The notes: generated from the sequence alone by a model not told the origin. A stretch of DNA of 64,000 nt from Kryptolebias marmoratus (GCF_001649575.2 NC_051450.1:9940536-10004535); one strand, 5' to 3'; counted from the stretch's first letter, positions 26,001-41,000 are shown. Numbers and translations: made by a program.

Positions 26001-29000
26001 GCTACACGGTCGAGCACGCAACCCTCTCCTTGTGGACTATAAGTAACTCCTCTGGGAGGTCAAAGAATACATTTGTAGAGATGTCTTCGGAAAGCTATTG
26101 TTTCCTTCCTTTAGAGAAAAAGAAAAGAGGCAGTGCTCCATATTTCAAAGTCCATCTTTTGTTTGAGAGGCCTCTTCTAGAATCTATTAAATGTTAATAA
26201 AGCTTCTGAAGCGCAAGGCATATAACTTTTATATGATGTGAAATATGTGGTGTTGTGAGTGTGTGTAGGGCTTTTTTTCTTATCTTTCTATGCCTCACAA
26301 AGACACATGTCCTGTAGGTGCTCAGGCATCTCCAGTTTCCCATACTTGCCTTCTGCTGCTGCTGCTTTTGGTTAACGTGAACAACAATTTTCTTGTATGG
26401 TTTGATTCATTGCTATCTGGGACAACGATTGGTCCCTTTGAGACCACACCACCCATGTAAAACATGAATTTTCATGCTGAATGAGCAACACCAATGAATG
26501 GCTGTATATTTTGACTTTACCTTGAGGGAAAAGGCGGTTGGGGATTAATGGAACAATGGTACAATAGTTTTGGCGATGAATGAAAATCGGGCCACATATA
26601 TTGTTCCACCAACCATATGTTACTGCTGACAAGATCTATTTTAAATCATGCCTTTGCTGTAAAGTATGATTATTCTTCAGTTACTTTATTTTCAGTCTTC
26701 CTTAAACAATGTGTTTTTTGGTCAGATCAGATGGTGTGCTTTGCTTGAGCTGACTAGGCATCTTGTCTGCATTATAATGAGGCGCGGGGCGTGCAAAGGA
26801 TAAGGATGTGATCGAAGGCCCCGCCAGCTGTACTCCTCACACAGCACTAGGTTAACCACATGTAAAAATGTATACAATTAGGCAGTTGTTTTTATGTCAT
26901 TGGCAAACTGACCTCTTCTCTAAAATTAGGACAAGGACCCCCAATGGTCAGTGGGACACGCACACAGGCAGGGAGTAGCACTTTTTATGTGATCCTTTAC
27001 ATGCTATAAGCCCAGGTTTTAAAGCAGCTTTGCTGGCATGCTGCCACAATTGAGCCCCCCGCTGGAGAGATGAAGCAGCTTCCGCAGCTGTCTCGCAGAG
27101 CATTAGCTTGCTTACATGTCCTCATACCCACATGTATCCGGATCCTATTATGCTTAAATTGCACACCTGACACCTTCACGGAATATCAACAAATTATTAG
27201 CAGGGTTATAGGAGCCCACACACAACTTCTTCCTATTCCAACCTGATATTGGCAGCCTGATATAGCAATAGCATGTTTTACAAAAAGAAAAGGTCATTTG
27301 AGGACAGAAGGTGATAAAGGCATTTGGCAGGCACATATGGCGTTAAAGCAAAGGATTGCCTCAGACCTGACCCAAATCTTCAGTGGGGAGACAAAAAAGG
27401 TTGTTTTTTTTCTTTCTACCCCCTGCCTAACTGGGTTTGTGACATGATCTCAGACCTCACAATGACTGAAATGACAGACCTGTCTGACTGCTGAGGAATT
27501 GCATTAAATGCTAAACTGACCACAGTAACAGAATAAAGTACTTTTCCACCATGGAAGTCGAAAGTGCTAATATAAGATGTTGCCTTTGCAAAGCAATCAT
27601 GAACTGTTATTACACGACCCAGAAATATCTTGGTAAGTATTCCTTATGCCTCACAGCTGTTCAATGAAATTACAATACCCCAAAGTCCCTGATCAAACTA
27701 AAAGAGCACCTGCGGACGCTACTTTATAATGCTGGAACTCTATGCCTCTCAGTAATACAAAATGCTGTATGGTTGTATCACAAACCTCAGGCTAAATTAA
27801 GCTTGTTATACATTTATGGTTAAAGGTAATGCATCTCAAATCATTTCTAAATCATTCTAGACCAGTAAAAATTGTGTTTTCAAACTGGTACTCCTGTTAA
27901 CAAAAATTGCTGTCTAGCTATGTGATAAATACCAAACTTCAACAAACCACATATCAATTTGAAGCTTTTGAGATGGAGAATTTGAAATAAAATTTTAAAA
28001 ATCATAACTCAAAATAAATATCCCTTATTATGACTCATTTTGCCAGCATGGTCACATATTATCCCTTTGCTATGCTGTATTAAATTGCATTAAACTCAAT
28101 GTGTTCAATCAAAACTCATTTTAATATCATTGTATCATAATTAAAAGCAGAGTTGTAGCATGAGTAGAAGTTACCTAAAGACTACACAAGTTTACCTGCA
28201 GCTTCTGAAGATACATGCTGTAGATTGCAATGTTAATGGTGTGACAAAAATAATAAGTAAGAGTGTAGGACCAAAAAATACATATTTAGACATGCTTACC
28301 AAAAGTGTTTGGTGTTGAGAAGCTTAAAGGAAATAAATTAATAGACATGTACTTTGAGAAAACAATGAGCAAATGGTCACAATGTTCATCAATACACTGT
28401 CAGAACAACAGTACCAGCCATGGTCCCAGGCCCAGTTTGAACCAGAAAAGATGCAGACAATTGTATAAGTTGACCTATTTGCAAACAGGTCATATCTTAT
28501 TTCCCATAAGACCTGCTTTTATCTCGAACAATTACATTTCTTGTTGTTATAAAAATATCAAATTACCCATGTACATCAAAACTTTCATATGTGCATATAT
28601 GCCTATGGTACACTTACCTGAATCACCAATGAGATAATGGAAAGCACAGGGAAAAAAAATGAAGCTGCAAATATCATTAGAAACAACCATCTGCTGTATA
28701 CTTATATTTGGGTTTGAGTGGACATTATTAACAATGTTGGGTATAACACTGCACAAATTTGTACGTTTGTGCTCCCTCAGTCACCACCTGGAGTAGGTGG
28801 TGAACGGGAGGAGCAGGTGTTTTCTCACATGCACCTCTTCAGAGCATGTGAGAAAATAGTTACAGTAATAGATACAGTCGAGTTTGCACTTTCACTTTCA
28901 CATTTCGAGCACTAAGCACCTGTCTGCTCCCACATATTCCTGCGTGGTTTAGCTTCATACCAGTTTGAAATGACACAATGTTGTGAGAGAACCTGCACAA

Positions 29001-32000
29001 ACATTTCAAAACATTGTAAATATTCTAGATTTTTTCACACTCCAGCCCACACCAGCTGTAAATTGGGGTCAGAGATACACCAAATAATTAGCTTTGCAAG
29101 TGGCTTCTCATCACAGTCAACCAGTATGATGAAAAGACTGTCTGCTCCGAGGGCCTTAGAACAAACTTCAAAGATAGAAGCCATGAAGAAATATTTATTT
29201 ATTTTTTAATATTTTTATCATGAGTTTCTATTACATTCACTGAATGGCTATTATCATTTTATGTATATTTATAAGTCTTTGCTTTATTAAAAACTAACAT
29301 TTTATTTTTATATAAGATTGATATAGTTGAGGTTTTATTTTTGTATCCTATATATCTATTGTTGGATTCTGATATATTACATTTGGAATGGTAGGAATTC
29401 AATATTGTTTGATTTTCAGACACTGATTGTCTAAAAAAGAATCATCAATGCTAGTAAAATGTTACATCCTTGTGAAATCATAGCCTGATTTTGTTGGACA
29501 TCTGACATTTCAAATACAGCTAACTAATGTGTGCTAACAGCTTCATAAAAGTGAGTCAGAAGTTTTTAAAAAATGACATCCACATGGCACAAAGACAGCT
29601 TCTTGCCTCTTAAAAGGGGATTCAAACATGAACGAAATTACAACTGACACGTTTATGTTGGTTTAATCTGGAATGCAAAAGAAAAACGTCTTGAGGTTAG
29701 ATTTAATTTGTCAAAAAAATAAATGAGAATGACACAGACTTTAAAATGGCCTACAGCAACTTACATTGATAATGATAAGAGACCTGGAGGGAGGAAGCAT
29801 GGACATTTGATAAAAAGTGTCTATGACAGAAAAATGTCAGAACACTCGATGTACTGTTGCTTGCTGCATGGCTTCAAAATGATTTTAAAAGTCTCTTTTA
29901 ACCTTCAGCATCAACTATGGCTCAAGTGTCAAATCTGGACAATAGAGCAGTGGAAGAAGGTGGCCTGGTTTGGTGAATTGTGAATGACCCGTGTTAAGCT
30001 GGAAAAAACGAGGCAGATTCATTGAGGCCACACCTCCCAGTTTACAGGACTTAATCGGATCTGCTGTTAATGTCCTCAGACACCTTTAGGAGTCTTGTAA
30101 AGTCAACAGCTTGATAGGTTGGAACTGATTTTGAAGCATTTGAGAGTCTTAGTTAATAAAGTTGCTTTAACTGACGCAGGTTATCAGCACTGACATTTAA
30201 ATACAACAGAATTTAAAAAAAAAAAAGTTATTTAAACACATCAATATAAACTGTTTTATTTTATAAATAGAGTGAATAAAAGAGTGAATAATCATTTCAG
30301 TTGACAACTTTTAGTCATTAATAATCTTGATGATGAATAAAAATGTAAATGCCAGATTTAATGGTAAGTCTAGAAGGCATTTAGATTGAACTAAAAAAGT
30401 CTTAGTAAAATGATAAGGAAAATTTGCTGAAGTGTAGGTACTGGCTGGGGGAAATAGTCACATTAAATTGAATTATATGCATGTGATGGTTTAAAATCTA
30501 TTCATTAGAGGTGTGCTCAGCAAAAATAAGACTACAAGGTAAGAGAAATAAAAATACTTGCATGCAAACTGAAGAAGAGTAATCAGAAACTTTGCACAAT
30601 GTGCATACCTCGGAACAGAACAGTTATACTGCACATGCTGTAATGAGTATGCATGATACTTCAAGAATGTCAAAACTGATTTTTACAATCATAAAAAAGC
30701 ATATTGAAATAAAACACTTTAAATGGAATCTAATAGACAATAATTATATCTGTCTCACATACCTTTTTAATTATTAATTAATTTATTTATTTTAAACTGA
30801 AGTACATGTAGTTGCTTCTGAAAAAAAGCATGTCTAGATTTCTGAAGTGTAAATACACATCATTAGATAACCTGAATTGTTTTACAGCTTCATATAAATA
30901 ACTATTAAGATCCTTTTGGCGCTAGATATAAAGCTATAATTTGTTTTTGAGAGGACCAAGACTAAAATATATTAAATGTGAAGCTAGAGTTAACCACGAG
31001 TTGACTTGGGACTCACTCACACTACTTCAGATATTTAAAAAAAAAAATAAAAAATTCTGCTGCATTTCACATACCATTCGCATGAAGAGATATTTTGGTG
31101 AATAAAATACGATTTTTAGAACCACTTTTCAAAGTGGCAATTAAAAAAAATTAAAAACAAAAACAAAAAAAAGCTTTGTTTCAGGTGGAATTGTATAAAC
31201 AAGAAATAGAAATCTTCAGAACTCATGGCATATCACCAACTGATGCCCACTATTACTTTGCCATGGAAACCCTAATGGTTTTACCTTTTTTTTTTTTCCT
31301 TTTTTAGTCTGACTTGCTTTTTCTGATCTTGTTATTATCAAACTTTGATCATGTGTTGAAATTAATAATAACTGAGAAGAAACTGTAAATAGTATCTCAT
31401 AAACCAAATGACTGTATCCATTAGTGCAGCGATTCCGAACCCTGGTCCTCGAGGAACACTGTCCTGCATGTTTTAGTTGTTTCCCTGCTTTGACACACCT
31501 GATTTGAATGAGGGAGTGATTAACAGGCTTCTGCAGACAGAAAGGACCTGCTGAAAAGCAGGGAAACAATGAAAACTTGCAGGATAGTGTTCCTCGAGGA
31601 CCAGGGTTGGGAACCGCTGCATTAGTGCACCATATTCACCAAACTACCTGTCACTGTGTTCATGTTCAGTTCCATAGTGATCTTGCAAAATGTTTGAAAG
31701 ACTGATTAAAACCACAGGTTAAATGTGACACAACATTATACAGACTGGTTAATAGATAACTAGTTTATTTAAAATATAGGTCTACTCACTGTGCTCCTTA
31801 TTGTTAGGGTTAGTTGAACCAGAGCTCTTAAAGAAACCCTGGTTAAGCTAAACCTGCTTTGTAGAAGTAGGACACTGTTTAAACAAATATCTTGTGTAGA
31901 CAAGAGTTTAACCAGAGAATTGCAATTGAAGATTGAAAGCACTAAGTGGCTCAAAAACAGCCAAAAATAACAGAGTAAACAGCAGCAATGAGTGCCCCAA

Positions 32001-35000
32001 AACAAAGACCTGTTTACAAAAGTCCTAAATTATTTTTAACAGCTCTTCGAATACTGTTCTTAAGAATAACCCATCAAAATGCAAAACATAAATACTATTT
32101 TTAGAAGATGTACCCATACAACCTTCTTCTTTTCTATAATCTGAGAGACTGATTTGAATGTGTCCAACTCTCCAACTCCTATCTGTATGCAGTGTAACTG
32201 TCTCAGCCCTTCTACATGTAAGCTCATTAAAGTGCATATAGAATTACACAAACGTTCAGTAGGAGTGTCTCAGCCCTAGGCTACAAATGCACGCTGTTAA
32301 GTGGACACAAAAACAAAGCAAATCACTATAACCACTCAAGTGTCTAGATGCTGGCTGGTAATCACTAACAAGAGAATATAAAACAACAGGAGCCACGATA
32401 GCAAGCTGCTCACATGAAACCTCAGCCAGCCTGACTAACAGATTAGCTGCACTTCTGAGCAGCAGGTGCAGCTGATTGTTGGAGCCTGATTAGAGCATAG
32501 GACCGGAGCACAAGTCCAATCAGTCATGCTGGTAGGACGGACGCAGTGCAAGTGAAGGCACCAATCCTGAACAAGAGCTTGCACATGCTAATCTGCATAG
32601 AAGAAAAGTTCTCAAATTCTGAGTGAAGCAGACTTTAACAAAACTGTAGATGTTGAAGCTGCTAAATGGATTTCATTTTAGGTTTATAGCAGAAGCAGGC
32701 AGGACATGTTCCCTGCATGTTAAGCTAAGCTAACTTCAGGTCAGTTGTGGCACACATGGGGCTCTCCGCTAATTGCAGGATTGGTGATTCAGTCCTTGGC
32801 TCGTAACATGCCAAAGTGTCAATGTGACAGACGCTGAATGCCAAGCTGTTTGTGCTGGTAGGTCAGCTCCTTGGATGACGGCTCAGCCACCATTCATGTG
32901 AATGTGCATGAATGAAAACCCCTTTGTAAAACTTAAAAAGGTCAAAGGGTGCTATTTAACTGTAAGTCACTTAACATTTCCGTGCCGTGGCTATAAATTT
33001 GCACTGAACTGACAGAAACAAGAATGGTATTATAATGTATGCATATTTCCCAAGATGTCAAATTATTCATTTAAATATGCTCAAAATGTCTAAATGCAGA
33101 CCCACACTTCCTAATATCCTGCACAGATCTTGTCAAGGTGTCCTTTTCAGAAGATCCTTGGAACCATTTTGTCAGTTGAGGTTTCATTTTTTTATGTCTC
33201 AAGGAAAGCATATAATTATTTAAAGGCCTATCGTTCCTTGATGAAGTGCATATTGCCCACCACAACACATGCCAAAGTTTTAAACTCATCAAATTCTAGC
33301 TCAGTATAGCCATTTTTTTAGGTTTCCTATGGTTGATTAGCTGTGGTGGCCATCTTGAATTGCGTTTACTGTAAATGCTACTGAGTTTTAGATATACAAC
33401 CAAAGATTATTTCCTAATAGGTCCATTGAATATGATCAGTGGTTGGTTCGACATTTTTCTAACAGACAGGGTTGACACTAATTGTGAACACCAAGTTGTT
33501 GGCAAATAGATGGTCCAATGTGTAAAACTCAAAGTATGTGCTGTGAAACACTTTCAACTAATACCACACCAAATCATCGCTCAGTATCTGTAAAATTGGC
33601 TGGGTTGTAGCCATCTTTTGTGTTTCCAAATCACAACATCAGTTGGCTATGGTGTCCATCTTATATTGGGTTTCATTAATTGAGAGTTTCATTAAAATCC
33701 ATTTGAATGATTCAAAAGATTTATTTGGCTAAAAGATAGACACAGTTGTCTCCAATAGTTATTGGCTAAGTTTTTATAAACAAATCTTGCACAATCAGCC
33801 AGTGGAAATTGAAACATGTTGAACCTGCATCTGTTAAATAAATAAATCAAACTGTGAAAACTTTACCTAGCATCTTGTAGCAAGCATGCAAACTGTGTTA
33901 AGAACATTGACTGCAGTGGATTTACTTGATTACATGGCGTGCAAATCTCAGAACTGCAAGCCAGCAAAATTTTGAAGAGCATCCTATACCTCAGCAAAAG
34001 TACATCTGAGGAGGGGGTGGTGCATTTATCCTTTTTTACACTTGGGTCATAACTCCTGTCTCTGCCCTCACTACTGTACATCTGTCACTTACCCGTAGAG
34101 ACATCAAGGCTGTTCCTCTCAAGTCTCACGGTCGAATGCTCCTTAACCGCACTTCACATCTGTACTTCTTCACACACACATATGCAAAAGACACTCCACA
34201 ATACCGAATCTCCGAGTCCCCTTTGAATTCTAAATAGGCTAATTTCTCTGCTGATCTGGGATTTGTAAGCGTTAGAGTTTATTGAAGGAGCTGACATAGA
34301 TCAAGATGTTTTTTTTTGTTTTTTTTAGTTGATGGATTAAGTCTTCACTCTGGTTAAATCAAGAGTAAAAAATATTGTCATTTTGCCAATCATTTATGAT
34401 GCCAAATGTAGCAGCTAAATTTGTTACTTCCGGTTTGATTATATTTATAGTATATTAAAAATAAATGATTTGTTCAAAGAAGTGGCACACTCTATAATTA
34501 TTTCTGTGATTTTTTTTTTTTTTTTTTTGTCTACACTTTTTGTTCGGCAGATTTTGTGACAGTGCACACATACAGGGATAACATTGGATAAGATGGGCCA
34601 AAAAACAAGATTCCTGAAGCTGGAGATTGAAGAGTGCTTAAGTAATCTTCTATAATCCCTTTTGTTCACCCAGGAGATTGTTCTCCTTTAGAAGTTTCCA
34701 GCCAGACAAAGAGGTGGATAGTGTGATGGTATCAACTCTAATAGACTGAGGAGGTTGAGAAAAAGGCTAACCACCTTGCTGTGTCAAATGGATCCAGGTT
34801 CACAGAAGTCAGCTCTTTCTCAATTATTTTCTAAATTAACTGACGAGCTCTGTAGAGATTTAGAAGAGGATGTTGGAGGTAATACAGCTCAGAGATGGCC
34901 ACGAAAGGAAGTTCAGGGGTGTGATCTTTGTGTCAGAGTACTGACATAGCTCTCTGGTACTCACACTTCCCGAAGAATACCTGTCTGATATTTTCATGGC

Positions 35001-38000
35001 AAAGAAATTCATTTAAGAATGGATGCAGCTTGGGTATTATGAAGTATCTGCAGTGAAGTTGTTGTGACACATTCCTATGTGGCAGCCTTATATTTGTTTG
35101 TTCGGCTTTATGTGACTATATCCTCACTGTTTGTGGATGAAAGTCAAATTCCCATAGCCATAACGGGAGAAACAAAAAAAATAAAAAAAGAAATATTTTT
35201 TTTGTGCGTGCTTATTGGTTCTTATCCACCATCTGTGAAATATTGCTCAGAAGCGATGCAGCTTTATGAGCGAAGAGGTAATATGAAATTTGAAAGGTCA
35301 GATCGTCTGTCTTGGTGTGGTTTTAGACGAAAGTTTGGCCGTTTGCCAAGCGTATTGTGTTTTTTTTTATTTTTTATTTCTTTATTTGCACAATAAGAAA
35401 AATACACAACAAAAAAAGAAAAACAAAACCAAACAACATTATATTCTACATTACTTTACATCATAAAAACCAATGTGCCGGAGAATCGCCAAAAAACCCT
35501 CTAGGAGCTTGAAAAGCGGCAATCTCCATTTAAACAAATAATTTAAAAACATTTATCTATTATAAAAATACAGTGTTAAAAACATTTCTTTATATAAACA
35601 AAAAAAAAGAACATTTAATAAACAAACCCATATGGGAAATTCAAACACATCAGAAGCAACGATTTGACTCTCTGATTAAACTGTTCTTTAGAAACCTCAA
35701 TGAGGGATTTAGGAAGACTGTTCCAAATCTTTGATCCTCTGTATAAAACACTAAACTGTGCTTGAGTTATGCGAGAGTATGGAGGTCTAATAAGACAACT
35801 ACCACGAGTCGAATACTGGTGAAATTCATTATTAAAAGTAAAAATATTACAGAAATGTTGAGGAAGTAACTTTTTTATAGAACTATAAACAAATAAAGTA
35901 ATTTGAAATTGATTAACTTGATAAACAGTTAAAATACTTGCCTGATCAAACAACAACTGTGAGGGGTGTCTACGATTTACACAAAATATTATTCTTAAAG
36001 CTCGCTTCTGTAGTCGAAAAATAGATTCTAATTTGGATGGATGGGTGCTAGCCCAAGCAATATTACAGTAATTGATATATGGATACAGCATTGAATAATA
36101 CAACATAGTTGCAACTTTTTTGTTAATCAGATGCCGAATTTTACCTAGTATACCAACAACTTTGGCTATTTTTGTACTTACAGCACTAATGTGAGGTTTC
36201 CAGGATAGCTGATCATCTATCATGACACCAAGGAAACGTGTGGATTTAACATTATTAATGAAAATATTATCAATTTGTATTTGCAATGTAGATTTAAATG
36301 TATAAGGCTTAATACTAAATATTATATAACTTTGTTTTTTTATGTTAAGTGATAATTTATTGGACTTAAACCAAGTGGATAACTTGTCAAGTTCGCCATT
36401 AACTACCTTTATTAGAGTTTCAAGGTTTTTATGTGAATAAAATACACTTGTATCATCTGCAAATAAAATTATTGAAAGCTTATCTGAAACATTAGAGAGG
36501 TCATTAATATATAGTAAGAATAACAGGGGACCCAAAATGGAACCCTGTGGTAAACCACACTTTAAGAGAAGAGGAAGTGATTCTGTCCCATTATAATTTA
36601 CAGTTTGATACCGGTCTGAGAGATAACTTGTAAACCAAAGTAGTGGCTTATTTCGTATACCATAATGTGAAAGTTTTTTTAACAGAATGATATGATCAAC
36701 AGTATCAAATGCTTTTGAAAGATCCAGAAAAATACCTACAGTGTTTTCTTTTCTATCTTTTGCTTTGTATATTTCAATCAACAAGTAAACAAGTGCCATG
36801 TAAGTAGAATGTTGTTTCCTAAAACCATACTGATGAGCATATAAAATTTTATTTTTGTCCAAATGTTTAATTACTCTTGTGTAAACAAGTTTTTCAAGAA
36901 TTTTGGACAATGCTGGCAGGACAGAAATTGGTCTATAATTGTCAAAAATAGCAGGGTCATCTTCTTTATAGACTGGTGTAATTTTTGCTATTTTCAACTC
37001 TACAGGCACAACACCTTGGTCTAAAGAAAGATTAAAAATATAAAGTAATGGTTTAATAATATCAGGGCAAATTGCTTTGAGTAATTTACTGTCAATCATA
37101 TCATGTCCTGGTGAACAATCTTTTAATTTGATAATTATTTTTCTAATTTCGTCCTCAGTAACAGGTTCAAATTTAAAATCATTGGAAATTGGAGAATTCA
37201 TATATTCTAAGGGTCCAATATGACTAGGTGGAATCTTAGCAGCTAATGATGGACCTACATCAGAAAAAAAGTCTATAAATCCTTTAGCAATTTGGCGTGG
37301 ATTTGAGACTGTGGACTTGCCTATTTTAAATTCATTGGGTAACTGTTTTTTAGAATGATTTTTATTGAGAATACAATTAATGGTTCTCCACAAAGATGAT
37401 ACATTCTTCTTCTGTTCAACTAACCTCACATTATAATAGTGAATTTTTGCTCTTCTTATGATGTGATTTGATCTATTTCTATATTTTTTAAACTGCAACA
37501 AATTAAATGGGGTAGGACAAAGGAGATATTTTTTATATAATCTATTTTTATTTCTCAGTAACTTTATAATAGCTGTAGTTATCCAGTGTTTTGTGGACTC
37601 CTGGTTAAAGTAACACTAAGGCTACAGATAATAACACAGGATTTGCTGTAGAGTGTATAGAGTTTGTATCATTACAGAAAAGTTGTTAGCAGCACTTTGA
37701 TTAGCTTTGGAACAAAGAAAAGCAACAGATACCTGCTGTGACGTGGCATTTTAAAAAAAAAAGCAAAACTGTGATGACATGAAAATACTTCTGAATCTTG
37801 AGAATATCCTGTTGAACATATATTTTTGTTCTCTGTGGGAGTTTAAAAACAGGCACTTCATGTTCTTTTGAAGTCTTAACTATTTGTAGATGGCAATTTC
37901 TGTAGTTTGAGGAGAGATATGAATAAGGTCTTCGGCTTTGAACACATTTCCCAATTGCAATGATGAAATTTGTTGCTTTGACAAGTATTTACAGGCATCA

Positions 38001-41000
38001 CAGGAGTTTTATCTTTGCAACCATGACTCATATTCTGTAAAAAACTTTTTTTTTTTCTCTTTTTTCCCTCTTCACATTGTCTTTGAGACCATAGTTCAAG
38101 TCCTCTTTGACATTTTCCCTCCATTTTGTCCTCAGTTCTTGGTGAGATTCAGCCACTTGAACTATTAGTTCATGTGTCAAAATTGCTCCAAATTGGGCTG
38201 AGAATAACTTAATTTGGCTTGGACCCTAACATGGATCGGTTAGTGTCAGGAAAAGTAAAAAAAAAAAAAAATTGAAACCCTTTTTTTCTTCCCATTTATA
38301 ATTTTGCACTTTGGACAATCACCCCAAAGGGTAATTGCAGTGCTTTGCAAAATTGCGCCAAACAGCCTTGAGAAAGCTAAAGTAATTAACTTGGAGTTAG
38401 ACCAATTTTATTTTATCAATAAGTCAGATTTTTACTTTTTTGTGTTTTTATTTTTTACTTTTTATATTTGGACCAAAGCATAATTTACTATCAACCCACA
38501 CTTAATTTGACTCAGGTTTAATTAGGGTGAGCGTTCCTCAAAAACTATTTAGGACATGCTGCTAATATTATTTTTAAATCAAAAAGTAAAATGAATTTAA
38601 TGCTGAATAATAAAATGACTTGTGCAGTGATATCACAGTGCAAATGGAGCCATTACAGAACATTTAACATAGTAACAGAGAGGAAGCTACCTGAAGAGCA
38701 AAGTAAATTTACTTGCTTTGATGTGCCTTGAAATGAAGCCTGCCTTGCTTGCTGTCCCACTTAACGGTTGTTCTTTTGCAAGCAAAGGTAATATATACAG
38801 AATGACACAGTGGAAGCTGTTGACACTATTAGAATTGGTACATAATACAAAATGAACCACCACCGATATAGTTTAATGAGCTTTATTGAACAAAAAAGTG
38901 TTTCAGCCTAGTTTTACTTTATCAAACATTACACAGCATGAGGTTTCTTTGTGGCCTTGAGGTAGAATTTTTGAAATACTATGTTTTTTCCTCCACATTT
39001 TAGAAACACCATGCTTATTACACAGTTCAGCATTGCTCTCTTTTTCATTGGAAAAAAAATCCAGGCACATTAGCAATCAAAAACATGAAAGAGGAGCAAG
39101 TTAGCTTATTTATGTCATTGTGGCTGTAGAAATTCTGTTCACTGCTCATTTGTAGGAATATCCTCACACTGGGAAGTTTAGAGTTTGAGACATTACATGA
39201 AAACTGACAGTTCTTCTGATGTTTTGTAAATTCGTTAATGAAGTTTTTTAAAAAAAAGAAAGAGAAGTGTTGTCATTGCCACCTAGTCTGGGTCTGTCAG
39301 GTCATTTACCACATATTCAGCCTTTGGTTGTTGATTCCTGTAAATCCAGGTTTAGCCATAGTCTCTCGGACCTCAGTCAGTGTTCTGTGTGACAGATGAT
39401 GTGTAACCTTAGATCCCCTGGATCTTAATACTGCTGGCTGCCTGGCTCCTTGACCCACTTTTAATGATTATTCAGCCTGAGGCGAAAGGATTGCTTTCTG
39501 TCTGACAACAAGAGAGAGGAAAATGACATATTGAGTAACATATGGCTGCCTCTTGTGATCCCAAGGAAACACAAAAAAACAACTGCATCCATTACCTACT
39601 AAAAGGAATTGGGTGAAATTCAAGCTTTTTGAATCGGAAAAGGATTTCTAAGAAAAAGGGCAAAACGAAAAAGAATAATAATACATAATTTTTATTATTA
39701 TGTACAATTTGTCACATTCTATTTGTATTTATTATGCTTTACATACTGCATTAAAACTTTAAATTATGAATTCAGATTTCCATGCTTCAAGAAACATAAC
39801 CAGTGGTAACCAGAGGGTCTTGTCTGTAAGAAAATAACACAATTAAAACTTAAGCACTGATGTAACCAAACGTATTCATTTAGATAACCTAAATAATATC
39901 TGCAAATGCCTGGTGTATTTGCATTTGATGGTGAATTGATCTGCAGGGTTTCCCCCAGAAAAGAGGCTAAGCCCGGTGGTAGGTGGCCGTTCGCCGGTTG
40001 ACTGTGATTTAGTAAAAATGCTACAAAACCAGTGGAAATACGATAGAAAGAGAGCAGATAGTTGAATGGAGCGCGGCGTGCGCAGCCCACTCCAAGTTAT
40101 AAAAGGTGCACAACGCGGGGCGGGGACAGCGCAATTATGTCACTGTTGGTGCGCGCACACTCGCGCCGTGAGGTAGATAAAAGTAGCGGGTGGAAAAAAA
40201 ACGTGTATAAAAAATGCTGTATTTATAATAAACAAGCGGAGCTTAGCCTAGTGGATTGATAAATAAACACACATGCACACAAAAGTCATATGTACTAAGC
40301 ATAGCTCTGGCATGCCTGCAAATATATAGTAAGAAAAAAAATATGCAGAATGTTATTTTATATTTAGTAAATCATCTATCAACTGCCCTTTCTTATCATG
40401 CAACTGTAGGTGTGTTTTATTTTTATTTATTTATTTTTTTTTCTGTGAGCAAAGTTGCAGTCATTTATCACATAGTGAAAGTTCATGGCTACGTTTGGTG
40501 GGTTACTGTAGAAATAAGGGTGACAGAGTGAGTGCCTTAGATTGTTGCATTCTGCCATGATCCAAGGTTGCATAGTCATTTTAAATATAATAGAAAGTGA
40601 GGAAGGGTTAGCCTTGACAATGAAAGAACGAGAGATTAAAAGATGAAAGAGGGATATTGTTAGTCTGGAAAGTGTGATACAGCACTGTGTGAATAGTTCA
40701 TACTTGAAAAAGGTTTGGAAGGAGAGAGAGATAAAAAAATAAAAAATAAACCACTGCTCTTCTAGTTTGATGAAAACCACTCAACCACTGATCCACAACT
40801 TCTTGAAAAACAAACCTTTTTTTTCTCTCTCTCTTTCATGCTATTAACTTATAGTTTACTCTGCTGTTATATGCATATACTTTACAAAACATTATCACTA
40901 TCTTACAGTATCAAACTGTTTTTTGTTTTTGTTTTTTTTTATTCCAACCTTGCAGGAATCATCAGGACTGCCTTAGCAGACATGGACCGGGAAGCCAGAG

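Larger units (their letters stand above)
25753..40955 (+). other. cdh18: cdh18 intron 3 (about 15.2 kb)
   Basis: Donor gtgtgg, acceptor accttgcag ending at 40955, phase 1. It holds paired hairpins at 28781-28856, a hAT foldback element at 31427-31619, a dispersed-repeat copy at 33228-33775, a LINE at 35360-37615 and a CpG-rich insert at about 39950-40260. The remaining sequence is AT-rich with no recognised exon. The stretch 32330-32600 contains an octamer-like ATGCTAAT and E-box-like sites and could be regulatory. Confidence 0.8.

Noticed and set aside
35064..35396. 110-codon + strand frame beside the LINE
   Set aside because: It runs into the LINE's T-rich tail, starts at an arbitrary point and resembles no known protein.
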